The notes under the pieces: model-generated
Told to the model about the DNA's origin: nothing
What the model saw: only the letters and a program-made list of their open reading frames with translations
Databases searched by the model: none
Made by a program: the position numbers and the translations under genes
Assembly: GCA_964429575.1 (NCBI GenBank)
Contig: CAYSCX010000011.1
Coordinates: forward strand, 22,357-86,356
From: CAYSCX01 sp964429575
Lineage (GTDB): Bacteria > Desulfobacterota > Binatia > Binatales > Binataceae
Direction of reading: 5' to 3'
Length of the DNA stretch: 64,000 nucleotides
Part shown: one piece after another, positions 42,813-51,320 of the stretch
Layout: each line of letters starts with the position of its first letter
Position numbering within the stretch: the stretch's first letter is position 1

Positions 42813-44006
42813 ATGGATTTCACCTGGAGCGCGGAAGACGAAGCGTTCCGCAAGGAATTGAGGGGCTGGCTCGAGGCAAACCTCCCGAAGAAAGAGCGGC
42901 GCGGAGACGACGAAGTCGGCTTCATGCACGAGGACGCCGGCGCTTGGCAGCGCCGTCTCAAGTGGCACCAGAAGATGCACGCGGCCAGTTGGGTCGGCAT
43001 CAGCTGGCCCAAGGAGTACGGCGGCCGCGGCGCGTCGCTGACGCAGCAGATCATCTACACGCAGGAAGTTGGCAGGGCCAACGCTCCGCAGCTCGTCAAC
43101 GGTCTCGGCATCATGCTGGTCGGACCGACCATCATGCACTGGGGTACCGAGGAGCAGAAGAAGCGCTACGTTCCCAAGATTCTCTCCGCCGACGAAATCT
43201 GGTGCCAGGGATATTCGGAGCCCGGCGCCGGCTCGGATCTCGCGTCGTTGCAAACCCGCGCGGTCGATGAAGGCGACTATTTCATCGTAAACGGACAGAA
43301 GGTGTGGACCTCCGACGCTCATCACGCCGATTGGTGCATACTGCTCGTCCGCACCGACCCTGACGCGCCCAAGCACAAGGGCATCAGCTACGTGCTGGTC
43401 GATATGCACAGCCCCGGCGTCACGGTGCGTCCGCTGGTGCAGATCACGGGCGATGCGAACTTCAACGAAGTGTTCTTCGAGGACGTCAAAGTTCCGAAGG
43501 CGAACCTCATCGGCGAGAAGAACCAGGGATGGCAGGTCGCGATAACAACGCTCATGTTCGAACGCTCGGGCATCGGCGGTGGCGGCGGCATGATGGGTCA
43601 GGTGACGGAACTCATCAACCTCGCGCGTTCGATCAAGAACAATGGACGCAGCGCGTGGGACGATGCGAGCGTGCGGCAGAATATCTCGCAGTTCGCGTGC
43701 GAGGCGCAGGCGCTCAAGTACACGAGCTATCGCCAGCTCACTCGCAGGCTCAAGGGCTTGCCGCCGGGACCCGAGGGCTCCGTACTGAAACTCGGAAGCA
43801 GCGAGCTCAATCTTCGCATGAACAAGTTCGCGATGGAGCTGCTGGGTCCGTACAGCCAGATGGAATTCCACTCGCAGTTTGCGATGGACAGCGGCAAGTG
43901 GTCGTATCGCATGCTGGCGTCGCGCGCGCTGACGATCGCGGGCGGTACCAGCGAGATTCAACACAACATCATCGGCGAGCGCGTGCTGGGACTGCCCAAG
44001 GGGTAG
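42813..44006 (+). CDS. Acyl-CoA dehydrogenase family protein, paralog 3
   Basis: The 397-residue protein has the same motifs as paralogs 1 and 2 (WCQGYSEPGAGSDLASLQTRA, KHKGISYVLVDMHSPGVTVRP, GGTSEIQHNIIGERVLGLPKG). It differs in an acidic/basic N-terminal loop (KKERRGDDEVGFMHEDAG) and in GGTSEIQHN where the others have GTNQIQHN, and it has YTSYRQLT instead of YTGYRQLT. These suggest a distinct substrate. GGAGG lies 6 bases before the ATG. Confidence 0.93.
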   Translation: MDFTWSAEDEAFRKELRGWLEANLPKKERRGDDEVGFMHEDAGAWQRRLKWHQKMHAASWVGISWPKEYGGRGASLTQQIIYTQEVGRANAPQLVNGLGIMLVGPTIMHWGTEEQKKRYVPKILSADEIWCQGYSEPGAGSDLASLQTRAVDEGDYFIVNGQKVWTSDAHHADWCILLVRTDPDAPKHKGISYVLVDMHSPGVTVRPLVQITGDANFNEVFFEDVKVPKANLIGEKNQGWQVAITTLMFERSGIGGGGGMMGQVTELINLARSIKNNGRSAWDDASVRQNISQFACEAQALKYTSYRQLTRRLKGLPPGPEGSVLKLGSSELNLRMNKFAMELLGPYSQMEFHSQFAMDSGKWSYRMLASRALTIAGGTSEIQHNIIGERVLGLPKG

Positions 44007-44013
44007 TGAAGAA

Positions 44014-44033
44014 GGGCGGTTCGCGAACCGCCC
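44014..44033. repeat. Perfect 20 bp palindrome, copy 2
   Basis: This is identical to the palindrome at 41219-41238 and begins 7 bases after the paralog 3 stop, suggesting a dispersed palindromic repeat that may act as a transcript-end hairpin. Confidence 0.9.
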
Positions 44034-44082
44034 CTACGGGAAAGAGCGGGCGGACCGATGGCAGAATCGACCTTCACCCACA

Positions 44083-44110
44083 CCCTCTCCCTGTGATCAC
44101 AGGGAGAGGG
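44083..44110. repeat. Perfect 28 bp palindrome of the CCCTCTCCC family
   Basis: The arms CCCTCTCCCTGTGA and TCACAGGGAGAGGG meet with no loop. It lies between the convergent dehydrogenase and Asp-box protein genes and could serve as a bidirectional stop hairpin, though no T-run follows on either strand. Confidence 0.85.
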
Positions 44111-44156
44111 CTCAGACGGCGCGCGAATTTCGCGAAGCGCCGCCGGGTCGTAGTCG

Positions 44157-47100
44157 TCAGCGCAGCTTTACTGCGCCAAGCGCAACCGGCATGCCGTTGA
44201 AGCTGGCGGCCGGCGAGGTTGTGATCGCATCGACGGATTGAGCTGTCTGCGCGCCCGACGGCCCGCTCGTCAGACGAGCGTTGAGCTTCAACTTCAGCGA
44301 CTTGCCGGATTTGATGGCGACGCTGTTATTCAGCGTGAATTGCGCGCTGCTGGACGGTGAGACCACCGTCGCAGTTGCGACGCGGACACCGTTGCGCACC
44401 GCGTCGACTCGTGCACTGCTCAAGATGACGGGGTTGCTGAATGCGATCGTGAAAGCAGTTACCGATTGGGTCGCGCTCGATGTGTTGGTAACGCGAAACG
44501 ATCCGGCGAATGCGTTTTGACCAGGTGAACGCGCCGCCGTGCTTGCGGCCTGAATGAGGCTTACGGTTCCGCTCATTGCCGGCGTCGGTGAGGGTGTAGC
44601 AGTCGGCGTCGGCGTGGGCGTCGCGGTCGACGTGGGCGTAGGCGTAGGAGTCGGGGTCGGCGTTGCGGTTGGTGTGGGGGTGGGTGTCGGTGTGGGTGTT
44701 GGGGTAGGCGTGGGTGTTGGGGTAGGCGTAGGAGTTGGCGTCGCCGTCGGTGTCGGAGTCGGGGTCGGCGTGGGATCGGGGCCGGGGGCGATGCTCGTGC
44801 CGATCACGAATGCGCCGCGTCCGTGAGTGGCCGCGAATATCGTGCCGAATAAATTCTGTTGAACGTCGAAGACTGCGACCGGCGGAATCGCGCCGAGGTC
44901 GTATGCCGCCCAGGTCGCGCCGCCGTCGAGGGTCCGAAACATCCCGATGTCGGTGGCCGCGAGCACGGTCTGACCGGTCGGGTCGCCGCGATCTACGAGC
45001 AGCCGCAGCACGGGAACATCCGGCAGCGCGGTCGCAGGTGGCGGAATCAGCAGTAGCGGGTTGCCGTCCGCTTGCGACCAGGTGCCTCCGAAATCGCGTG
45101 TGACGAATACGTGTCCGACCCCCGTCGATGCGGTGAATCCCGAGATGCTCAAGTAGGCGTTGGACGCGTCGCGAGGGTTGACGGCAATGCCAGTGGCCTG
45201 GGTCTCGTCAGTAAAGAACGGAAGCTGGGTCGTAATGTCGGTCCAGATTGCGCCTTGGGGATGGCTCGAATCCACGCGCAGGTTGGCTTCTTCGGTGCGG
45301 TAAAGCTTGAACGCGGTGGCCCGCGCGGTGCGGAAGCTCTGCATCGAGAGCGCATACGCGCGGGACGGCATCGACGGTGCGACCTGGATGTCCTGAATCG
45401 CGCATGCCCCCGTCGAGCAGCCGCCCGTCAGGTCCTGCTGAGTTTGCAACGTCCACGTGAGCGCGCCGTCAGAAGACACGTACACGCGGTGCGCGCCGAA
45501 CAGCACCCGCAGCGCGAGCGACGGATCGCTCGCAACGGGAGGGTAGAACGCGGCACCGGCGTCTCCCGCGGATGCCATTGCACTTCGGAGTGCCGTAGTC
45601 GCTACCGTGGCACTCCAAGTCAGGCCACCATCGGTTGAGCGCGCAAGCGCGGGTCCCGCCGCCGCGGTCGCGTAGGTGTGGTAGGCGAACGCCGGATCGG
45701 CCTGGTCGAAGACGACGATCCCGCCGTCGAGCGAGTCGGTTGCGCGCCACGCGTTGGCTATGGTTTGCGTTCCGTCGTAGCGCGCGGTGCCGTTGTCCTT
45801 GAGGGTCGCAAGCGCCTTGCTGTCATCGGTCGGATGCGGCGCGATGCTTTGCATCTGCATCACGCCCAGCGATGAATTGAGCGCCGACCATGCGGAGCCG
45901 CTCGGGTCGAAGCGAAATAGCCCGCCGCTGTCGCCGACGTAGAACGCGCGCGATCCACTGGTGGGATCGAACGCGATCGCGTGCTGTTCGGACGTCGCAC
46001 CGCCGCTCGTTGCGAGAAAAGACCACGTCGAACCGCCGTCCGTAGAGCGGTAGATGCCGACGCCGCCGAATACCACCGTGTTGAGTGTCGAGTCAGCGGG
46101 GTCGATCGCAATCGCCTGGTCGAAAATCGATTGCGAGAAGTTTGACGACGAGGCGCCGTCGATCACGGTGCCCGAGAGGCTCGCCTGCGGAACAATCCGC
46201 GCCGTCCAGGTAGCGCCAGCGTCGGTCGATCTGAAGAAACCCGCGTATTCGAGACCGCTCGCCGCGCCGACCATCGCGTACACCGTGCGGTTTCGCACCG
46301 CCAGCGAAATGCGGCCGACGTTTGCCGCTACCGATCCCGGCGTGATGGACGTGAACGAAACGCCCGAGTCGGTTGACCGGAAAATCCCCGCGCCGAGAAT
46401 CGCAACGTACACGTTCGTCGGAAACGACGGATCGATCGCGACCGCCGTTGCGGGGCACGGCCCGCTGAAATAAGGACAGCTACCGAACATCCCCGACGGA
46501 TACGGCAGCCACGAGCCGCCGCCGTCCGTCGAGCGCCAAAGGCCGTTTTTCGCGAGATCACTCTCGACGAAACTCGCGCCCGCGCGGCTCGAGCTGGAAC
46601 CGTAGCTGACGCCCGCGAAGATGAGACGCGGGGTCCGGGTGGTATCGATCGCGATCGACGTGATCGATGCGCGCGCGAAAGTAGCCGCCCCGAGACGAGC
46701 CCATGTCGCGCCGACGTCGGTCGATTTGAACAGCCCCTGCCCGTAGTAGGAATCACCCGAATTGTCGCCCTCGCCGGAGCCGACATAGTAGGTCGGCGGG
46801 CTTGTCGATGTATCAACCGAGATGGCGCCGACCGCTAGCGTCGGCTGCGCATCGAACACCGGAGCAAATGCGGCGCTCGCGTTCGAGCGCAGCCATACTC
46901 CGCCGCCGGCAGAGCCGGCGACTAGACGCCCTGGCGAACTGGGATCAGGTGCAACCGCGGTGATTCGGCCGGTGGCATTCGTCAAGGGCGTCGAGAGGAT
47001 GACACCGCCAAAATCTGGTCGCGAATCGAGCAACGGAATCGGGCCGATGAATGTCCACACCGTGCTGGGCGCAAGGCCCTCCAACGAGGATGCCGAGAAT

Positions 47101-47381
47101 GCAGAAGCATCAGAGTGCGACGCTTTCTGTACGCGGCGCCGCTCGACTGCGTCCACGTAGGCGTCGTCGGGCACGCCAAAGGCGAGCCCGCGACGGCTGA
47201 AGAAATAGTCCGCCTGAAGTTCGCGATCGGCGGGACCGACCATGTCCAGCAGCTCGCGCGATTGGCTAAGCGGCGCAGACCTGACGGTGGGACCCGCGCT
47301 CGCTGCGAACGCGAGCCCCACCACAAGCAGCGCCGACATCGCGGTCGGCTTGACCCATGCGGCGCGCCCCCATTTCCACAT
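44157..47381 (-). CDS. Large secreted Asp-box (BNR/sialidase-like) repeat protein with Pro-Thr linker
   Basis: From ATG 47381 the product is about 1,074 residues. MWKWGRAAWVKP then a hydrophobic stretch ending AFAASAG is a signal peptide. Residues ~90-870 hold at least nine Asp-box motifs (STDVGATW, STDGGGSW, STDAGATW, STDGGSTW, STDGGLTW, TRDFGGTW, LDGGATW and variants), which indicate beta-propeller folding as in sortilin/VPS10 or sialidases. A (PT)n-rich linker of ~70 residues follows, then a ~135-residue beta-sandwich-like C-terminal domain. Catalytic sialidase residues are not evident, so a binding or adhesive role is as likely as an enzymatic one. A TTG 18 bases upstream is another start. 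Confidence 0.85.
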   Translation of the reverse strand: MWKWGRAAWVKPTAMSALLVVGLAFAASAGPTVRSAPLSQSRELLDMVGPADRELQADYFFSRRGLAFGVPDDAYVDAVERRRVQKASHSDASAFSASSLEGLAPSTVWTFIGPIPLLDSRPDFGGVILSTPLTNATGRITAVAPDPSSPGRLVAGSAGGGVWLRSNASAAFAPVFDAQPTLAVGAISVDTSTSPPTYYVGSGEGDNSGDSYYGQGLFKSTDVGATWARLGAATFARASITSIAIDTTRTPRLIFAGVSYGSSSSRAGASFVESDLAKNGLWRSTDGGGSWLPYPSGMFGSCPYFSGPCPATAVAIDPSFPTNVYVAILGAGIFRSTDSGVSFTSITPGSVAANVGRISLAVRNRTVYAMVGAASGLEYAGFFRSTDAGATWTARIVPQASLSGTVIDGASSSNFSQSIFDQAIAIDPADSTLNTVVFGGVGIYRSTDGGSTWSFLATSGGATSEQHAIAFDPTSGSRAFYVGDSGGLFRFDPSGSAWSALNSSLGVMQMQSIAPHPTDDSKALATLKDNGTARYDGTQTIANAWRATDSLDGGIVVFDQADPAFAYHTYATAAAGPALARSTDGGLTWSATVATTALRSAMASAGDAGAAFYPPVASDPSLALRVLFGAHRVYVSSDGALTWTLQTQQDLTGGCSTGACAIQDIQVAPSMPSRAYALSMQSFRTARATAFKLYRTEEANLRVDSSHPQGAIWTDITTQLPFFTDETQATGIAVNPRDASNAYLSISGFTASTGVGHVFVTRDFGGTWSQADGNPLLLIPPPATALPDVPVLRLLVDRGDPTGQTVLAATDIGMFRTLDGGATWAAYDLGAIPPVAVFDVQQNLFGTIFAATHGRGAFVIGTSIAPGPDPTPTPTPTPTATPTPTPTPTPTPTPTPTPTPTPTPTATPTPTPTPTPTSTATPTPTPTATPSPTPAMSGTVSLIQAASTAARSPGQNAFAGSFRVTNTSSATQSVTAFTIAFSNPVILSSARVDAVRNGVRVATATVVSPSSSAQFTLNNSVAIKSGKSLKLKLNARLTSGPSGAQTAQSVDAITTSPAASFNGMPVALGAVKLR
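44585..44785. repeat. Low-complexity DNA encoding the Pro-Thr linker
   Basis: A run of degenerate GTnGGn hexamers on the plus strand encodes alternating Pro and Thr on the minus strand. The copy number is likely to vary between strains by slippage. Confidence 0.85.
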
Positions 47382-47470
47382 CCAGCATGCCTGCCCCAAG
47401 CATCGACGTTGGGTGCACGGGCATACTCAGCAAGCGGAGTGCCACGCCGGTTGGAGCGTCGCGATGCCCG

Positions 47471-47660
47471 CCTAGCAGGCTGTTGAAAAAGCCATTTTCA
47501 ACAGCCTGCTCCCGCTCTCGCGTCTCCCCCAGAGGGGGAGAAGATTAGGAAGGTAGCCGGATCCTTCGCCCATGGCTCAGGACAAGGTTTTTACGCAGGG
47601 TGTTGAGAGCGCGGTCGAAGTCATTGGGCAACTCAAAGCATTTCTCAACACCCTGCTAGG
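47471..47660. mobile_element. MITE-like element, copy 2
   Basis: The 190 bp element has terminal inverted repeats: left CCTAGCAGGCTGTTGAAAAA and right, reversed, CCTAGCAGGGTGTTGAGAAA, 18 of 20 identical. The same 15 bp hairpin (47475-47489 / 47495-47509) as in copy 1 follows the left end. It encodes nothing. It sits between the Asp-box protein start and the GST gene stop. Flanking duplications are not evident. Confidence 0.8.
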
Positions 47661-47678
47661 ATGTGAGCAAGCGCAGGT

Positions 47679-48593
47679 TCAGGTCTGTGCGATGCGAAAA
47701 CCTACTTTTGGAAAGTGCACGACCAATTCGCCCAATTGCGGCTCATTGCGCCGAATCGCGATCTCGTAAATTGAGCTCGCGACGACGGCGCCAGCAACGG
47801 GATCGAACCCGTAATCGTCAGCCATCACTGCCACCTTCATTCCGGGTTTCAATCCGTTCGGATCGTCGCGATCCTCGGACTCGCGCGTCGCGGGCTTGCT
47901 CTCCTTGGCGATTCGAAGAGCTTCATCGGGTTCCATCGGTTTCTGATCGCCGCAGCCCATCGAATCCATCCGTTCGAACCATCGCATCAGGCTCGCGCAT
48001 CGCTGTGCGAACCCGAACGCGCTCGGCTCCGCGCGCAGAAACCAGACGCAATGAAACGCCGATGCGTCGGCGAGGCTGAACGAATTTCCGAGCAGATACG
48101 AGCGTCCGTCGGCGAGTTGGCGATCGAGCAGATCAAGGTACGCGCGCAATTGGTTGCGCGCATCGGGCGCGGCTTGTCCGATATCGGCAAAATTCGCCCC
48201 CTGCATCATCTTGCTGCGATCCTCGATGAACTCCTTGGGCACCTGCGCAGCGAGTTTTCCGAAGATGACGGGTGTGGTTGACCAGAAGAAGCGGCGGTCG
48301 GCCCAAATGTTGATCGCGTGGCAGGTCGCTTCGCTTCCGCCCGGATAGATCGACGGCTCGGGATACAGGTCGTCGAGCTTGCGGATGATGACTCCCGTGT
48401 CGCAGTAGATGTCGGCGCCAAGCTGCATCACTGGGATCCGGCGATAACCACCCGTCAGTGGCGTCAGCTTGGGCTTCGGCATGATCACCGGCTGCTCGAC
48501 GGAGCGCCAGCTGATTTTCTTGAATGCGAAGAGCTTGCGGATTTTCTCCGAAAACGGCGAGTTGACGTACTGATGAAGAATGATCTCTGCCAC
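47679..48593 (-). CDS. Glutathione S-transferase family protein with C-terminal extension
   Basis: GTG 48593 is chosen because GGAGG precedes it by 5 bases; the product is 304 residues. The N-terminal thioredoxin-like domain starts ILHQYVNSPFSEKIRKLFAFK (residues 4-24) and has GYRRIPVMQLGADIYCDTGVI, a cis-Pro and substrate-loop region. A helical domain follows (YLDLLDRQLADGRSYLLGNSFSLADASAF). The last ~60 residues, from LKPGMKVAVMADDYGFDP, form an extra beta-rich module that ordinary GSTs lack. The first 49 codons of the longer frame are rejected. A small hairpin (48609-48626) lies in its leader. Confidence 0.82.
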   Translation of the reverse strand: MAEIILHQYVNSPFSEKIRKLFAFKKISWRSVEQPVIMPKPKLTPLTGGYRRIPVMQLGADIYCDTGVIIRKLDDLYPEPSIYPGGSEATCHAINIWADRRFFWSTTPVIFGKLAAQVPKEFIEDRSKMMQGANFADIGQAAPDARNQLRAYLDLLDRQLADGRSYLLGNSFSLADASAFHCVWFLRAEPSAFGFAQRCASLMRWFERMDSMGCGDQKPMEPDEALRIAKESKPATRESEDRDDPNGLKPGMKVAVMADDYGFDPVAGAVVASSIYEIAIRRNEPQLGELVVHFPKVGFRIAQT

Positions 48594-48949
48594 GGCGTCC
48601 TCCGGGGCGGCCGAAAGACTTCGGCCATCTCTTGGAGCATCGCGCGCGACCGCCGCCAGAGCAATGGCGCGCGAAAGATGATGGCGCGCCGGCGCAGCGT
48701 GCGGAGAGGTCGAGGTCGACGGGAGGCTGCTTTGACGCAAACGCGCACCGCTGCTAACTGTTCGTCTTGCCTGTAGGGGGAGCTATCACGCGGCCCGGAA
48801 TGCGGGTGGGCCGACATAGCACGACAATCAACGGCAAAGCGCGGCGACCAGCCAATGTCGCACTTTGCATTGTTCAAGGCGAATCGGCTCCGTCCTACCA
48901 TCGCGACTGCCTTGCGGCCGAGCCCACGCAGGCGAAGGAGGAGCGCTTC
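48594..48949. other. Divergent intergenic region between GST and radical SAM genes
   Basis: The 356-base interval holds a hairpin GGCCGAA/TTCGGCC at 48609-48626 and a TTGACG hexamer near 48732 that lacks a matching -10. No coding region is convincing. Confidence 0.5.
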
Positions 48950-50569
48950 ATGGAAGCGTCGACAAGTTTCGAGCCTGGTGCCAAGGCGCCCGCGCTCGCT
49001 CCGACGCGACCACCGCGATTGAGCGCGTCACGAAGGCGCATACTCATAGTCAATTGCTATTTCGACGAATCACGTGAAAGCGTCGCCCGGCCGCACAAGA
49101 TTCCACAGGCGGTGGGTCCGATCTATCTGGCCGGGGCGTTCGCACCTGAGCTGTGCGACGTCGTTTGCTACTCCGAGCTGGCGAGCGGAGTGCTCGAGGA
49201 TCCGCGCCTGCTCGGCTGGCCTGAGCTGCTGGTGTTGACCGGACTGACGAGCGATTTCGACCGCATGCTGCACCTGACCGCGTACGCCCGCACCCTGAAC
49301 CCGACGGTGATCGTGGTTGCAGGCGGTCCGGCGGTACGCGCACTGCCGCTGCTAGCGAGGCGCTTTTTTAATTACGTCTGTGATGGCGACATCGAGGAGC
49401 TCCAGGACGTAGCACGTGACGCGCTTGGGTCGGCGTACGTCGCCGAAGAGATGCTGCCCCGCTACGACCTGGCCTACTGGCTCGGAAAACTGGGCTACGT
49501 AGAGTCAACGCGATACTGCAATTTCCGCTGTTCGTTTTGTTCGCTTACGGGCGAGGAACGTGCCTACCAGACATATGACCTCGACTACATCCGCCGGCAG
49601 ATCGTGGCTGGTGGGAAGAGGAAGCGGATTCTATTCATCGACAACAATTTCTACGGCAATGACCGCGAGCACTTTCGCGCGCGCATCGGGCTAATCAACG
49701 AACTGCGAAGCCTCGGCTATTTCCACACATGGAGCGCCCTGGTGACCAATGACTTCTTTCGAGACGATGAGAACTTGAAGCTGGTCAAGGATGCGGGCTG
49801 CGAGCTGTTGTTCAGCGGCGTGGAATCCTTCGACGCGAGATGGTTGCGCCGGCAGAACAAACTTCAGAACACGTCGGCGCCGCAGGTCGAGCTGATTCGA
49901 AAGTGTCTGGAGGCCGGAATCATGTTCGCTTATGGCCTGATGGTCGATCCGGCGACGCGCCCGATCGAGGAGCTGCGGTGCGAGCTGGAATTCGTCACCG
50001 CGACCCCGCAGATCACGCTGCCATCGTTTGTCACGGTTGCGATCCCGATTCTTGGGACGCCGTATTTCTTCGATTGTCTCAAACAACGCACGCTGCTGCC
50101 GGATACCAAGCTTCGCGATATGGACGGCGCGACGCTGACGCAGAGGACGATCGACCCGGTCGGCGAAGTCACGAAGTTTCTGGCGGACCTGCAAAGCTTT
50201 CGCGGGCTGAGGTCACGCGTGATCGGCCATTGCTGCCAGTTCACGCGGCTGTACGGGCACAAGTTCAGCGCCGCCCAGCTGGGGGCCGCGCTCACGAACG
50301 GTCTGTTGCTCTGCGCCCACGATCTCGCGACTACGTTCTCGGAGCTGCGATGGCGCAGGGCCGTCCGGACGCGAACTTACATCAGCAGTACGGAGCAGCC
50401 CGACCGATCGTACACACCGGCCTTTCCCGTCGAGTCCCGGTTCGAGCGCTATTTCAAACCGACGATGGTTACGGACGCGCGCGGTGAACTGCACGACGAT
50501 CTGATTGGATCGGGCCTGCTCGAGCGTGGCAGCCCGCGCCGCGCAATTGCACTCGCGACGGCCGGGTAG
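48950..50569 (+). CDS. B12-binding-type radical SAM protein, function unknown
   Basis: ATG 48950 has AAGGAGG 8 bases upstream and gives 539 residues. Residues ~30-165 resemble a cobalamin-binding-like Rossmann domain (RILIVNCYFDE, GPIYLAGAF, VVAGGPAVRALPLL), although the DxHxxG cobalamin ligand motif is not seen. The radical SAM centre CNFRCSFC (Cys190, Cys194, Cys197) binds the 4Fe-4S cluster, with FIDNNFYG and LLFSGVESF as later TIM-barrel strands. The C-terminal ~180 residues are not recognised. Related enzymes methylate or rearrange lipids and natural products. It stands alone, so no pathway can be assigned. Confidence 0.85.
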   Translation: MEASTSFEPGAKAPALAPTRPPRLSASRRRILIVNCYFDESRESVARPHKIPQAVGPIYLAGAFAPELCDVVCYSELASGVLEDPRLLGWPELLVLTGLTSDFDRMLHLTAYARTLNPTVIVVAGGPAVRALPLLARRFFNYVCDGDIEELQDVARDALGSAYVAEEMLPRYDLAYWLGKLGYVESTRYCNFRCSFCSLTGEERAYQTYDLDYIRRQIVAGGKRKRILFIDNNFYGNDREHFRARIGLINELRSLGYFHTWSALVTNDFFRDDENLKLVKDAGCELLFSGVESFDARWLRRQNKLQNTSAPQVELIRKCLEAGIMFAYGLMVDPATRPIEELRCELEFVTATPQITLPSFVTVAIPILGTPYFFDCLKQRTLLPDTKLRDMDGATLTQRTIDPVGEVTKFLADLQSFRGLRSRVIGHCCQFTRLYGHKFSAAQLGAALTNGLLLCAHDLATTFSELRWRRAVRTRTYISSTEQPDRSYTPAFPVESRFERYFKPTMVTDARGELHDDLIGSGLLERGSPRRAIALATAG

Positions 50570-50641
50570 ACACGCGGTTCCGCGGCCGGGCGCGCTCGCG
50601 GGACGTTCACCGCGTCTTCGGCACCTGTTAGCTTCGCCGCC

Positions 50642-51289
50642 ATGTACGGACAACCGGAGTTCGATCTTTTCGAAGCGATCTACACGACGCGCTCCATGCG
50701 CCGGCTCAAGCCCGACCCGGTCGCGCCGTCGGTGATCGTCAAAATCATCGAAGCTGCCACGATGGGGCCGAGCGGCAGTAACCGCCAGCCGTGGATCTTT
50801 ATCGTCGTGACGGAGCCTGCGACCCGTTCGTTCGTCGCGGAGCGCTACCGCAAGGCGTGGGAAGTGTATTTCCGGCCGAAGATGCGCGCGCGGCTTTTGC
50901 GCGAGCCGGATTCGCCGCAATCGAAAATAATTCGCTCCGCGAAGTACCTCGCCAAACACATTTCCGACGTACCGGTGATGATCTTCGCGTGCGTCAAACG
51001 CTACAACGACCCAACGCGAACGGGACAGCCGATGTGGGGCGCGATCTTTCCCGCGGTGCAAAACCTCTGTCTCGCCGCGCGCGCATACGGGCTCGGCACT
51101 TCGATCACGGGGCTCCACATGATGTTCGCGAACGAGATCGATGAGAAACTTGGCGTGCCGCATGAGTACGCGAACGTAGCTCTGATTCCGCTCGGCTATC
51201 CAAAGGGACGCTGGGGCCGACCGGATCGGAAACCGGCGCTCAGTGTAACGTTCTGGGATCGCTGGGGTGTACGGCGCGACGCGGTCTAA
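50642..51289 (+). CDS. Nitroreductase family protein, second copy
   Basis: The 215-residue protein has TTRSMRRLKPDPVAPSVI, AATMGPSGSNRQPWIFIVV, AIFPAVQNLCLAARAYGLGTSITG and ALIPLGYPKGRWGRPDRKP. It is clearly related to the nitroreductase at 21751-22434 but has its own substrate loop. It is FMN-dependent by family. ATG 50642 has no obvious ribosome site. It is convergent with the histidine phosphatase gene. Confidence 0.9.
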   Translation: MYGQPEFDLFEAIYTTRSMRRLKPDPVAPSVIVKIIEAATMGPSGSNRQPWIFIVVTEPATRSFVAERYRKAWEVYFRPKMRARLLREPDSPQSKIIRSAKYLAKHISDVPVMIFACVKRYNDPTRTGQPMWGAIFPAVQNLCLAARAYGLGTSITGLHMMFANEIDEKLGVPHEYANVALIPLGYPKGRWGRPDRKPALSVTFWDRWGVRRDAV

Positions 51290-51320
51290 CCGTAACAAGC
51301 GGACGCCAGTGCGGCTGCGC

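Noticed and set aside
42759..43964. 401-codon antisense frame over acyl-CoA dehydrogenase paralog 3
   Set aside because: Similar antisense frames lie over paralogs 1 and 2, which follows from conserved codon use, not from a real gene.
44585..44785. Tandem repeat as an independent element or CRISPR
   Set aside because: It is in frame within the secreted protein and encodes the Pro-Thr linker.
47795..47825. tRNA T-arm-like GGGTTCGATCCC on the minus strand
   Set aside because: It is inside the GST gene and encodes GFDPVAG; no acceptor or anticodon stem can be built around it.
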